Shown one piece after another: positions 1 through 6,403 of a stretch of 20,520 nt of DNA; within the stretch, counting starts at the first letter, position 1, and every line of letters starts with the position of its first letter. The notes beneath the pieces were generated by a model that searched no databases, had not been told where the DNA came from, and saw nothing but the letters and a program-made list of their open reading frames with translations. Source of the DNA: DATJJW01 sp035491935 (GTDB lineage Bacteria; Pseudomonadota; Alphaproteobacteria; ATCC43930; CGMCC-115725); the NCBI GenBank assembly GCA_035491935.1, contig DATJJW010000271.1, positions 1 through 20,520 of the forward strand, given 5' to 3'. Made by a program: the position numbers and the translations under genes.

Positions 1-852
1 GTCATGACCGGTTTCGACCTTGTCACCATCTGGGCGATATTGCTGCTGCTGCGCCGGCGCCGCCTGCCCGAATCCTGGGCGCTCATCTATGCCTGGAACC
101 CCTTGCCGGTCTTCGAGTTCTCCGGCAGCGGCCACATCGACGCGGCGGCGATCTCGCTGATGATGCTGGCCTGCCTGTTCGCCGACAGGCGGCGGCCGGC
201 CCTGGCGGGCGCCATCCTGGGGGCGGCGACGCTGGTGAAGTATTTCCCGGCCGTCGTGCTCCCTGCCCTCTACAGCCGGTGGGACCGGCGGCTGCCGCTG
301 GCGATGCTGGCCGCGGTCGTCCTCCTCTATATCCCTTATTTAAGCGTCGGCATGGGCGTGTTGGGCTTCCTGCCGGGCTATGCCCATGAGGAAGGACTGA
401 CTCATGCCGGCAGCGGCTTCTTCCTGCTGGCCGCCCTCGGCCAGGCCGTGACGCTGCCGCCCTGGGCCAGTCACGCCTATCTGCTGGCCGGGCTCGCCGC
501 ACTCGCCATCCTCGGGCTCGCCGCATTGCTGCGGCCGTCGAAGGACGGCATCGCACTCGGTTCAGGCCTGGCGCTGGTCCTCGCCTTCACGCTGATCCTG
601 TCGCCGCATCTCGACTGGTATTTCGCCTGGGTGCTGCCCTTCGCCTGCCTGCACCCCAGGGCCTCGCTGCTCTACCTCGCCGGGGCCTCGCCGCTGCTCT
701 ACGGCATCGTCTGGCCTGCCGACCGCCTGGCCCTGGAGGCGACGATCTACCTGCCCTTCGCCATCCTGCTCCTACTCGAAACCTTGCGCCACAAGCCTGT
801 GCCCGCCATGGAGGCCTTCAATGGCAATCGTCTCGACGCCCCCGCGGATTGA
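1..852 (+). CDS. GT-C / DUF2029 (GT87-like) membrane glycosyltransferase, C-terminal part
   Basis: The frame is open from base 1 and an ATG lies at base 4, but homologous GT-C enzymes are longer, so the gene very probably starts upstream of the window. The visible part is very hydrophobic, with about eight membrane segments separated by short Arg-rich loops. Two features resemble the GT87/DUF2029 and MptB-like polyprenyl-phosphate-dependent families: WNPLPVFEFSGSGHIDAAA early on (base 92 onward) and SPHLDWYFAWVLPF near base 600. Such enzymes work in the cytoplasmic membrane and move a sugar from a polyprenyl-phosphate donor to a periplasmic acceptor. The 3' end overlaps the radical SAM gene by 32 bp, which suggests translational coupling. 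The catalytic acidic loop expected near the N-terminus is outside the window, so the sugar and acceptor cannot be told. The family call is fairly safe; the substrate is unknown. Confidence 0.7.
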   Translation, partial: VMTGFDLVTIWAILLLLRRRRLPESWALIYAWNPLPVFEFSGSGHIDAAAISLMMLACLFADRRRPALAGAILGAATLVKYFPAVVLPALYSRWDRRLPLAMLAAVVLLYIPYLSVGMGVLGFLPGYAHEEGLTHAGSGFFLLAALGQAVTLPPWASHAYLLAGLAALAILGLAALLRPSKDGIALGSGLALVLAFTLILSPHLDWYFAWVLPFACLHPRASLLYLAGASPLLYGIVWPADRLALEATIYLPFAILLLLETLRHKPVPAMEAFNGNRLDAPAD

Positions 853-1888
853 TCCGCGCCGCTATCACGAGGCAGCCCCCGCCGACCTCAAGCCGCGCAC
901 GGAACGGCCGCCGGTCTGTCTCTATCTGGAGGTGACCAACCGCTGCAACCTGCTATGCACGACCTGCCCCAGGACATATGAGGAGCTGGAACCACCCGCC
1001 GATATGAGCTGGGATCTGTTCACCTCGATCGTCGACCAGCTGCCGGATCTGCAGCGCGCCGTGCTGCATGGCGTCGGCGAGCCGATGCTGGTGAAGAGTC
1101 TGCCCCGGATGGTGAAGTATCTGAAGGATCGCGGCGTCTACGTGCTGTTCAACACCAATGGCACGGTGCTGAACGACAAGAACGGCCGCGCCCTCATCGA
1201 AGCAGGCCTCGACGAGCTGCGGGTGTCGCTCGACGCCTCCAACGCCGCGAGCTACAAGGCGATCCGCGGCAAGAACTATTTCGAGCGCATCCTGCGCAAC
1301 GTCCGTGCCTTCCGCGAGTTGCAGGAACGCGAGGGCCATGAGCGCCCGCGCGTCTCGGCCTGGCTCACCGGGCTCAAGGAGACGATCGCCGAGCTGCCCG
1401 CCTTCGTCCAGGTCGCCAGCGACATCGGCGTGCGTGAAGTCTATCTCCAGCGCATGGTGTTCCTGGAGGAGGATTCCTTCGGCCGTGCGCGTCCCGACCA
1501 GGCGCTCTACGAACAGATGTCGCGCGAGGAGGGCGGGTACCTCGAAGAGGCCGAACGCCTGGCAGCCGCCATGGGCATGAGCTTCAGCGCTTCGGGTGCG
1601 GCTTCCGAGCCCGGCATGAGCTTGAAACGCCGAGACGACGGCACGCCCTGGTCGATGTGCCGCCGACCCTGGACGGTCATGTACATCACCGCCAATGGAC
1701 GGGCGCTGCCCTGCTGCATCGCGCCTTTCAGCCAGAGGGGATACGAGAACTACACGCTCGGCGACGCGACCCAGGAGAGCTTGCGCGCCATCTGGAACGG
1801 CCCGGCCTATGCCTCGTTCCGCGAGGCGCTGCAATCCGACCGGCCGCCCCAGGCCTGCGCCTCCTGCGGGTTGCGCTGGAGCCTGTAA
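821..1888 (+). CDS. Radical SAM/SPASM domain protein, function unknown
   Basis: This 355-residue protein has the radical SAM cluster motif CNLLCTTC (Cys42, Cys46, Cys49), which binds the 4Fe-4S cluster that cleaves S-adenosylmethionine. HGVGEPML near residue 83 is the usual GE motif that contacts the SAM amino group. The C-terminal third is a SPASM/Twitch-type auxiliary domain: Cys280, the pair Cys298-Cys299, and CASC (Cys346, Cys349), with the typical sequence YTLGDATQESLRAIWNGPA before the last cysteines. SPASM proteins modify peptides, activate sulfatase-like enzymes or act on small molecules. No precursor peptide is visible nearby, so a carbohydrate or lipid-precursor role is possible but is inference. 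The ATG at 821 lies inside the preceding membrane gene, and the downstream GT2 starts 3 bp after this stop. The family call is secure; the substrate is not. Confidence 0.88.
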   Translation: MAIVSTPPRIDPRRYHEAAPADLKPRTERPPVCLYLEVTNRCNLLCTTCPRTYEELEPPADMSWDLFTSIVDQLPDLQRAVLHGVGEPMLVKSLPRMVKYLKDRGVYVLFNTNGTVLNDKNGRALIEAGLDELRVSLDASNAASYKAIRGKNYFERILRNVRAFRELQEREGHERPRVSAWLTGLKETIAELPAFVQVASDIGVREVYLQRMVFLEEDSFGRARPDQALYEQMSREEGGYLEEAERLAAAMGMSFSASGAASEPGMSLKRRDDGTPWSMCRRPWTVMYITANGRALPCCIAPFSQRGYENYTLGDATQESLRAIWNGPAYASFREALQSDRPPQACASCGLRWSL

Positions 1889-1891
1889 AAG

Positions 1892-2629
1892 ATGCCGGAG
1901 CCACAAACAGCCCGACTGCGCATCGCTGTCGTCATTCCGGCCTGGAACGAGGAGGAATCCATCGACGCGGTCTTGGCGGAGCTCCGCCGGCATGCGGTCC
2001 ACCGCATCATCGTCGCCGATGGCGGCAGCCACGATGCCACGGTCGAACGCGCACAGGCCGCGGGGGCCGAGGTGCTCCATCCGGGTCCCGGCTACGGCCG
2101 GGCCTGTCTCAAGGGCGCCGAGGCCGCCGCGGATTGCGCGATCATCGTCTTCATGGATGGCGACGGCGCCGACGACCCGGCCAATCTCTGGCGCCTGGTG
2201 GCGCCGGTCGCGGCCGGCGAGACGGATTTCGCTCTCGGCTCGCGCTGGCGGGGCCGCGCCGCCAAGGGCAGCATGGCCTGGCATCAGCATCTGGCGGGTC
2301 TCCTGCTGGGCTTCGCCATCTGGCTGCGCTACGGCCAGCGTTACACCGACATGTGCGCCTTTCGCGTCATCCGCCGCGACCTGCTGCTGGATCTCGACAT
2401 GCGCGAGATGACCTATGGCTGGAACATCGAGATGCAGATGAAGGTGGCGGCCGCTGGCCTGCGCGTCGTCGAGCTGCCGGTCGACAACCGCCGGCGCATC
2501 GGCGGCGCCTCCAAGGTCGCGGGTTCGTTGAAAGGGAGCCTGAAGGCGGGCTGGCGCATCCTTAGGACCTTCTGCCGCGTCGCCGCCTCGCCCCATACGC
2601 CGCGGAACAAGGCGATGCGGACAGCATGA
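1892..2629 (+). CDS. Family 2 glycosyltransferase, Dpm1/polyprenyl-phosphate sugar synthase-like
   Basis: The 245-residue product begins with the GT-A signature IAVVIPAWNEEESID, followed by IIVADGGSHDAT and the metal-binding acidic motif FMDGDGADDP (about residue 88). The later block YTDMCAFRVIRR and the C-terminal segment RRIGGASKVAGSLKGSLKAG are characteristic of the dolichol/undecaprenyl-phosphate mannose or glucose synthase branch. These enzymes transfer a sugar from a nucleotide donor to a polyprenyl phosphate on the cytoplasmic face. The protein ends soon after that segment and lacks the C-terminal membrane helices of longer relatives. It therefore probably works peripherally, and the neighbouring GT-C enzyme would be a natural user of its product (inference). 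The ATG lies 3 bp after the radical SAM stop, and its own stop overlaps the next start as ATGA. Donor sugar unknown. Confidence 0.85.
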   Translation: MPEPQTARLRIAVVIPAWNEEESIDAVLAELRRHAVHRIIVADGGSHDATVERAQAAGAEVLHPGPGYGRACLKGAEAAADCAIIVFMDGDGADDPANLWRLVAPVAAGETDFALGSRWRGRAAKGSMAWHQHLAGLLLGFAIWLRYGQRYTDMCAFRVIRRDLLLDLDMREMTYGWNIEMQMKVAAAGLRVVELPVDNRRRIGGASKVAGSLKGSLKAGWRILRTFCRVAASPHTPRNKAMRTA

Positions 2630-3798
2630 GCCTGGCCCGGGACCTCCTTCCGCACGATCTTCTGCCACCGCCCGAGGTGCCGGTGGTGCACGACTACCTG
2701 TCGATGCGCCCGCCAGGCATGGCGCGTTTCGATCTGTCCGGTTCGGAAAGCGAGCCCGTCAACCTTCAGACGCTCCTGTCCCTGGCAAGGCCGGAGGATT
2801 TGGCGCGCTGGCACGGGCTGCGGCTTGGCTATCCCGATCCGCGCGGCTCCAACTGGCTGCGCCGGACGATCGCCGGCCGTTATGCCGGCTTGGGGCCTGA
2901 GGATATCCTGGTCACGGCCGGCGCCCAGGAGGGCTTGAGCTGCATTGCCCAGGCGCTGCTGACGCCGGAAGATCATGCGGTCGTGATCCTGCCGATCTAT
3001 TCCCCGGCCGAGCGCGCGGTGACCGATCGCTGCCCGAGTACCGGCGTGGCACTTCAGAAACAGGCGCGCGGCTGGTATCTCGACATCGCCGCGGTCGAAG
3101 CCGCGATCAAGCCCTCGACGCGGCTCGTACTGACCAATTTCCCCAACAGCCCGACCGGCGCCGTCATCGGCCATGACGATCTGGCGGCACTCATCGAGCT
3201 TTGCCGGCGTCACCGCATCTGGCTCGTCAATGACGAGGTCTACCGCTTGACGGCAAACAGGCCGGACCGCATCGCCGCGCCCGTCGTCGATCTCTATGAG
3301 CAGGGGATCTCGATCGATGCGGTGTCAAAAGGTCTGGGGCTGCCAGGGCTGCGGGTCGGCTGGATCGCCTGCCGGGATGCACATGTCCGGCAGGCCGCGA
3401 TGGCCGCAAAAGGGCAGCTTTCGGCCTGTCCGGGCGCGCCGTCCGAGGTACTGGCGCAGATCGCCCTCGGCGCGGAGGCGGAGATCGTCCACCGTAACCG
3501 GCGTCTCGGTGCGGCACATCGCCGGCACCTATTGGCGTTCATCGATCGTCATGGCGATCTGTTCGAGCCGGCCGGGACGGACAATCTCGCCTTCGCCTTC
3601 ATCCGCTATCTCGGCCGCGACGGCGTGGCCGCGCTCACCGAAAGGCTGGCCCGCGAACTCGGGCTGCTCCTGCTGCCCTCGACCCTGTGGCGATCAAGGT
3701 TAGGCTTCGACGACAGCCGCCATATCCGCATCGGGCTCGGCAAGCGTGGCGTTACTCCGGCCCTGGATGTCTGGCAGGTCTTCCTGGACCGGCGATGA
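2626..3798 (+). CDS. Class I/II (fold type I) PLP-dependent aminotransferase
   Basis: The 390-residue protein shows the full set of fold-type I aminotransferase landmarks. TAGAQEGLS at residues 97-105 is the phosphate-cradle start. NFPNSPTG holds Asn171 and Asn174. NDEVY supplies Asp203, which pairs with the pyridine nitrogen, and Tyr206. SKGLGLPGLRVGW carries Lys235, the Schiff-base lysine, and Arg243. A C-terminal arginine in HIRIGLG is expected to bind the substrate carboxylate. No membrane segment or signal peptide is visible, so it acts in the cytoplasm. The ATG overlaps the GT2 stop (ATGA), placing it in the same transcript. The SKGLGLPGLRVGW region looks like amino-acid-derivative aminotransferases and PLP cyclases such as capreomycidine synthase-type proteins, but I cannot assign a substrate. 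In this context it might make an amino sugar or an amino acid building block (inference). Confidence 0.85.
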   Translation: MSLARDLLPHDLLPPPEVPVVHDYLSMRPPGMARFDLSGSESEPVNLQTLLSLARPEDLARWHGLRLGYPDPRGSNWLRRTIAGRYAGLGPEDILVTAGAQEGLSCIAQALLTPEDHAVVILPIYSPAERAVTDRCPSTGVALQKQARGWYLDIAAVEAAIKPSTRLVLTNFPNSPTGAVIGHDDLAALIELCRRHRIWLVNDEVYRLTANRPDRIAAPVVDLYEQGISIDAVSKGLGLPGLRVGWIACRDAHVRQAAMAAKGQLSACPGAPSEVLAQIALGAEAEIVHRNRRLGAAHRRHLLAFIDRHGDLFEPAGTDNLAFAFIRYLGRDGVAALTERLARELGLLLLPSTLWRSRLGFDDSRHIRIGLGKRGVTPALDVWQVFLDRR

Positions 3799-3812
3799 GC
3801 CCGCGCAGGGCC

Positions 3813-4340
3813 CTAGTGCTGAACGAGCCATAGGACGAGGCCGATAGCGGCGGCGCACAGCACCACCCGCACCGGACTGACGTTGCGCCACGCGACCAGG
3901 ATCGTGACGACGGCGATAGCGCCGATTTCATAGGGATTCGGCTTGAACAGCCGGGCGAGTCCCCAGGCAGCGGCAACCATCGCCCCGGCGATGGCGAAGC
4001 TGGCCGGCAGGGTGATGAACTTCATCGCCGGCCGCATTTTCGCCAGCGCATGGGAAACCCCGGCGGAACCGATGCAGGTCGGCAGGATGAGGCCGGCGAT
4101 GGCCGCGCACAGGCCGGGCACGCCGTCCATGTAATAGCCGATGGCCACGAGGAAACCGCATTTCGGCCCCGGGCTCATGTAGCTGAGCGCCACCAGCCAC
4201 GAGAACAGGCCGGGATCGAGCAGGCCGGGGCTGACCCAGCGTTCCTGGATCACCGCGGTCAGGCCGCCGACGCCGCCGATCGAGAACAGGCTGCTAAGGA
4301 AGACGACGAAAAAGATCTCCGCGAGGCCGACGGTATCCAT
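3813..4340 (-). CDS. CHR (chromate-type) transporter, short-chain subunit B
   Basis: This is a half-length member of the CHR ion transporter family, 175 residues from the chosen start. Early SIGGVGGLTAVIQERWV and the block LSYMSPGPKCGFLVAIGYYMDG match the conserved CHR motifs (glycine-rich loop, then PGP...GY). Five to six hydrophobic segments follow, and the chain ends in a short tail, LWLVQH. Known short-chain CHR proteins work as pairs that together equal one full ChrA; the partner gene lies just upstream. The ATG ending at 4340 has a GGGGGAAA run about 9 bases before it and lies 4 bp after the partner's stop. An in-frame ATG ending at 4358 would add six residues and overlap the partner by 14 bp. 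Chromate export is the family function, but the substrate here is unproven. The gene converges on the aminotransferase with a 14-bp gap. Confidence 0.82.
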   Translation of the reverse strand: MDTVGLAEIFFVVFLSSLFSIGGVGGLTAVIQERWVSPGLLDPGLFSWLVALSYMSPGPKCGFLVAIGYYMDGVPGLCAAIAGLILPTCIGSAGVSHALAKMRPAMKFITLPASFAIAGAMVAAAWGLARLFKPNPYEIGAIAVVTILVAWRNVSPVRVVLCAAAIGLVLWLVQH

Positions 4341-4344
4341 GGGC

Positions 4345-4995
4345 TCATTTCCCCCCATCAGCCTTGGCGGACTCGTTACGCAGGACGAAGGCGCCGACCG
4401 CGATGCCCACCAGCGCCGCGATGATCAGCGAAACACCGGCCATGGCAGCCCCGGCCACCGCAGCGGTTATCAACGGCCCGACGATCCTGTCGCGGCCCTT
4501 CGCCTTGCTGCTGGCCAATTGATGAAAGGCATTGCCGAAGATCAGACCGACGACGGCGCATTGCATCGCCTCGCCGATCGAGGCCAAGGGGCCACCGGCC
4601 GCGCGCGGATCGAGCAGGATCGCCCCCAGCAGCACCAGCAACGCGCCGGGCAGCAATATCGCGACGATGGCCGTGGCAGATCCCAGCCATTTGCGCAGCC
4701 GAAATCCCACGACGCCGGCGAATCCCAGAAAGCGCGGAGACGGAACGACGGTGGCCGCGACCATCAGCAGGTCCAGGTCTTCCTTGGTCAGCCACCCCTT
4801 CTTCCGGACGAGCGTCGCATCGAGAGTCGAGACAGCGCCCCACATGCCGCCGACCGTGATGCAGCCGAGATGGAAGAAGGTGACGAATAATTCCAGGAGA
4901 GACGGGGTTCTGGGCGTTTGGCCGACATCGTCGACGCTCTGCGAGCCAGGCTCGCGCGCGGCCTTCCACGCGGCAATACCGCCCAACCCAGACAT
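4345..4995 (-). CDS. CHR (chromate-type) transporter, short-chain subunit A
   Basis: The 216-residue product is the second half-size CHR protein. A soluble N-terminal tail of about 33 residues precedes LLELFVTFFHLGCITVGGMWGAV, the equivalent of the CHR glycine-rich first helix. VVPSPRFLGFAGVVGFRLRKW follows at the position of the usual PGP...GY motif, here with PSP. About five further hydrophobic segments run to the end. It is transcribed first and the other subunit follows at once, which fits a heterodimer of opposite topologies as known for paired short-chain CHR transporters. The ATG has a GGGGG run a few bases upstream. The altered motif residues leave room for an ion other than chromate. 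No chrB-type regulator is seen in the flanks. Confidence 0.82.
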   Translation of the reverse strand: MSGLGGIAAWKAAREPGSQSVDDVGQTPRTPSLLELFVTFFHLGCITVGGMWGAVSTLDATLVRKKGWLTKEDLDLLMVAATVVPSPRFLGFAGVVGFRLRKWLGSATAIVAILLPGALLVLLGAILLDPRAAGGPLASIGEAMQCAVVGLIFGNAFHQLASSKAKGRDRIVGPLITAAVAGAAMAGVSLIIAALVGIAVGAFVLRNESAKADGGK

Positions 4996-5017
4996 CGCGC
5001 CCCCGTCGATAGTGTTC

Positions 5018-5115
5018 GCAGCCTTTGAGAAGGAGAGAGAGGCTGCTTCGAGATCGGATATTTCCTAAAGCCGACCGTTTGCGATGGCAAGCTTCACACA
5101 ACCGCATCTTGAAGC
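5018..5115 (-). promoter_or_regulatory. Leader region of the CHR pair with two inverted repeats
   Basis: The 152-bp stretch between the CHR start and the small membrane gene holds two perfect inverted repeats. The 7-bp arm at 5018-5024 pairs with 5040-5046 around a purine/pyrimidine-rich loop. The 6-bp arm at 5091-5096 pairs with 5110-5115. Either could form a stem in the leader RNA or act as a binding site. No convincing -35/-10 pair was found. The role is inferred only from position. Confidence 0.25.
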
Positions 5116-5147
5116 ATGTGGGCCTGCATCGAGCGAGTTTGATGGCG

Positions 5148-5354
5148 CTAGTAGCGCCGGCGAGAGGACATGAACCAGATCGCACCGACCACCAGCACGA
5201 CCAGGACGGCTGCTTCAGGCAGGGTCAGGCTGCGCATCAGTTTGAAGATGAAGCTGTAGATCAGGCCGTTGATGACGGCATGCATGATCATGTCGCCAAT
5301 GCCGGAGCCATGCCCATAGGCGTGATGACCGTAATGTAGAGCGTGTCCGAACAA
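5148..5354 (-). CDS. Small single-pass membrane protein, His/Gly-rich N-terminus
   Basis: I do not recognise a named family. From a TTG start the product is 68 residues. The N-terminus is rich in His and Gly (HALHYGHHAYGHGSG), then comes an amphipathic stretch DMIMHAVINGLIYSFIFKLMRS. One clear membrane helix LPEAAVLVVLVVGAIWFM ends in a basic tail SSRRRY. The TTG is preferred because GGGGAGA lies 6 bases upstream and the conserved-looking sequence starts there. An in-frame ATG ending at 5396 would add 14 residues but has no Shine-Dalgarno sequence. Longer versions would run into the tRNA terminator. Prediction is an inner-membrane protein with a short basic cytoplasmic tail. The His cluster could bind metal, which would suit the neighbouring ion transporter, but that is speculation. 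Confidence 0.55.
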   Translation of the reverse strand: MFGHALHYGHHAYGHGSGIGDMIMHAVINGLIYSFIFKLMRSLTLPEAAVLVVLVVGAIWFMSSRRRY

Positions 5355-5463
5355 GCTATTTCTCCCCAATGGCCTTTGCTGGCCTTGGTTGCACATGTCG
5401 AGAGACGAGAAGGGCCGGCAGCACCATCCTATGACGGCGTGATCATATCGACAGGTTAACCGG

Positions 5464-5493
5464 AAAACAAAAAGGGCCGCTCGAAGCGACCCC
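5464..5493 (-). terminator. Rho-independent terminator of tRNA-Arg
   Basis: On the minus strand a 7-bp stem (5486-5492 with 5474-5480, one G-U pair) closes a TTCGA loop and is followed by TTTTTGTTTT. It lies about 27 bases after the tRNA 3' end, the expected place for an intrinsic terminator of this single-tRNA transcript. Confidence 0.85.
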
Positions 5494-5519
5494 ATAATCA
5501 TCTAACTCGCTGGAAAAAA

Positions 5520-5596
5520 TGGCGCACCCGAAGAGATTCGAACTCCTAACCCCCAGATTCGTAGTCTGGTGCTCTATCCAGTTGAGCTACGGGTGC
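5520..5596 (-). tRNA. tRNA-Arg (anticodon ACG)
   Basis: The minus strand folds into a complete cloverleaf. The acceptor stem GCACCCG (5596-5590) pairs with CGGGTGC (5530-5524). The D-arm is GCTC...GAGC. The anticodon arm CCAGA/TCTGG has loop CTACGAA, giving anticodon ACG, normally modified to ICG to read CGU, CGC and CGA. The T-arm contains TTCGAAT. The discriminator base is G and the CCA end is encoded (5522-5520). All invariant positions checked are present, so it should be functional. Confidence 0.97.
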
Positions 5597-5617
5597 GCAG
5601 TACCTGGCAAAGCCGGC

Positions 5618-5623
5618 TGTATA
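5618..5623 (-). promoter_or_regulatory. Possible -10 box for tRNA-Arg
   Basis: TATACA on the minus strand lies 21 bases upstream of the mature tRNA 5' end and would give a leader of about 14 bases. I could not find a good -35 at the usual spacing, so this is tentative. The rest of the 274-bp gap up to gpt shows only short GC-rich inverted repeats and no supported gene. Confidence 0.3.
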
Positions 5624-5870
5624 GGCCGGCGGGCTCAAGGCGGCGGACACTAGCGGAAGGTGCCGCAGCCTGCAAGAGGCTTTGCGCGCGTGTTTCATGC
5701 AGCCCTTTCATGCGATGGACGCCCCTCTGACGACAGGGCGGATGGCCCGCCCGAGTGCTGCCATGCGTGCCTGAAAGAGGCGCGGCTGTTGCGGGCGGCA
5801 CGGCGGCAGGCATAATGGCCGCCGCCACTCTGCCGACATTGCCCGCCCTTGCCAAGGAACCAGCCCGCCG

Positions 5871-6383
5871 ATGACCGCCGCCAGCCAATATGCCCATCAT
5901 TTCCCGGTCTCGTGGGAAGAGCTGCATCGCCATTCCCGCGCGCTTGCCTGGCGGCTCCTGGAGCAGGGGCCGTTCCACGCCATCGTGGCCGTGACCCGCG
6001 GCGGCATGGTGCCGGCGGCGATCGTGGCGCGCGAATTGGGCCTGCGCGTCATCGATACCATCTGCGCCGCCAGCTATGACGAGGAAGCCCGCGGGCACGT
6101 GCAGCTTCTGAAAACCGTGGCGCCGGATCTCGCCGGCGAAGGGCCTGAGGCCGGCGCCGGCTGCCTGGTCATCGATGATCTGGTCGATACCGGCGAAACG
6201 GCGAAGGTCATCCGCAAGCTGCTGCCACGCGCGCATTTCGCCACCGTCTATGCCAAGCCCGCCGGGCGTCCGCTGGTCGACACCTACATCACGGAGGTCA
6301 GTCAGGACACCTGGATCCTGTTCCCCTGGGACATCGAGCCGCAATTCACCCCACCCCTGCATACGCGCCGGACCGCAGGCTGA
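5871..6383 (+). CDS. gpt: Xanthine phosphoribosyltransferase
   Basis: The 170-residue protein is a type I phosphoribosyltransferase of the XGPRT kind. It salvages xanthine and guanine by joining them to PRPP in the cytoplasm, possibly at the membrane face. AVTRGGMVPAA (about residues 40-50) is the pyrophosphate-binding loop. CLVIDDLVDTGETA (residues 98-111) is the PRPP-binding motif with the paired Asp residues. WILFPWD (148-154) is the purine-contacting block typical of bacterial Gpt. Length is close to that of the enterobacterial enzyme. The start has AAGGAA about 11 bases upstream, a little far. The rRNA methyltransferase gene follows after 20 bp, so the two may share a transcript, though they have no known functional link. 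Confidence 0.92.
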   Translation: MTAASQYAHHFPVSWEELHRHSRALAWRLLEQGPFHAIVAVTRGGMVPAAIVARELGLRVIDTICAASYDEEARGHVQLLKTVAPDLAGEGPEAGAGCLVIDDLVDTGETAKVIRKLLPRAHFATVYAKPAGRPLVDTYITEVSQDTWILFPWDIEPQFTPPLHTRRTAG

Positions 6384-6403
6384 GACGCTTCAAGGGAACG
6401 ATC

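Noticed and set aside
953..2668. A 571-codon open frame on the minus strand opposite the radical SAM and GT2 genes
   Set aside because: Its translation is low-complexity Ala/Gly/Asp/Arg/His with no recognisable domain, and the plus-strand genes have full motif sets. Long antisense frames are expected in GC-rich DNA.
1..3798. Hopanoid side-chain gene set (radical SAM, glycosyltransferase, aminotransferase)
   Set aside because: The radical SAM protein has a SPASM domain unlike HpnH, the aminotransferase is class I/II rather than the HpnO class III type, and no squalene or hopene enzyme is present.
5355..5501. N-terminal extension of the small membrane protein to an ATG ending at 5501
   Set aside because: It would run through the tRNA-Arg terminator hairpin and the extra residues look non-coding. 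The TTG at 5354 has a proper ribosome site.
5520..5596. tRNA-Arg as an integration site for a mobile element
   Set aside because: No integrase, no repeat of the tRNA 3' end within the window, and the flanks show ordinary chromosomal genes.
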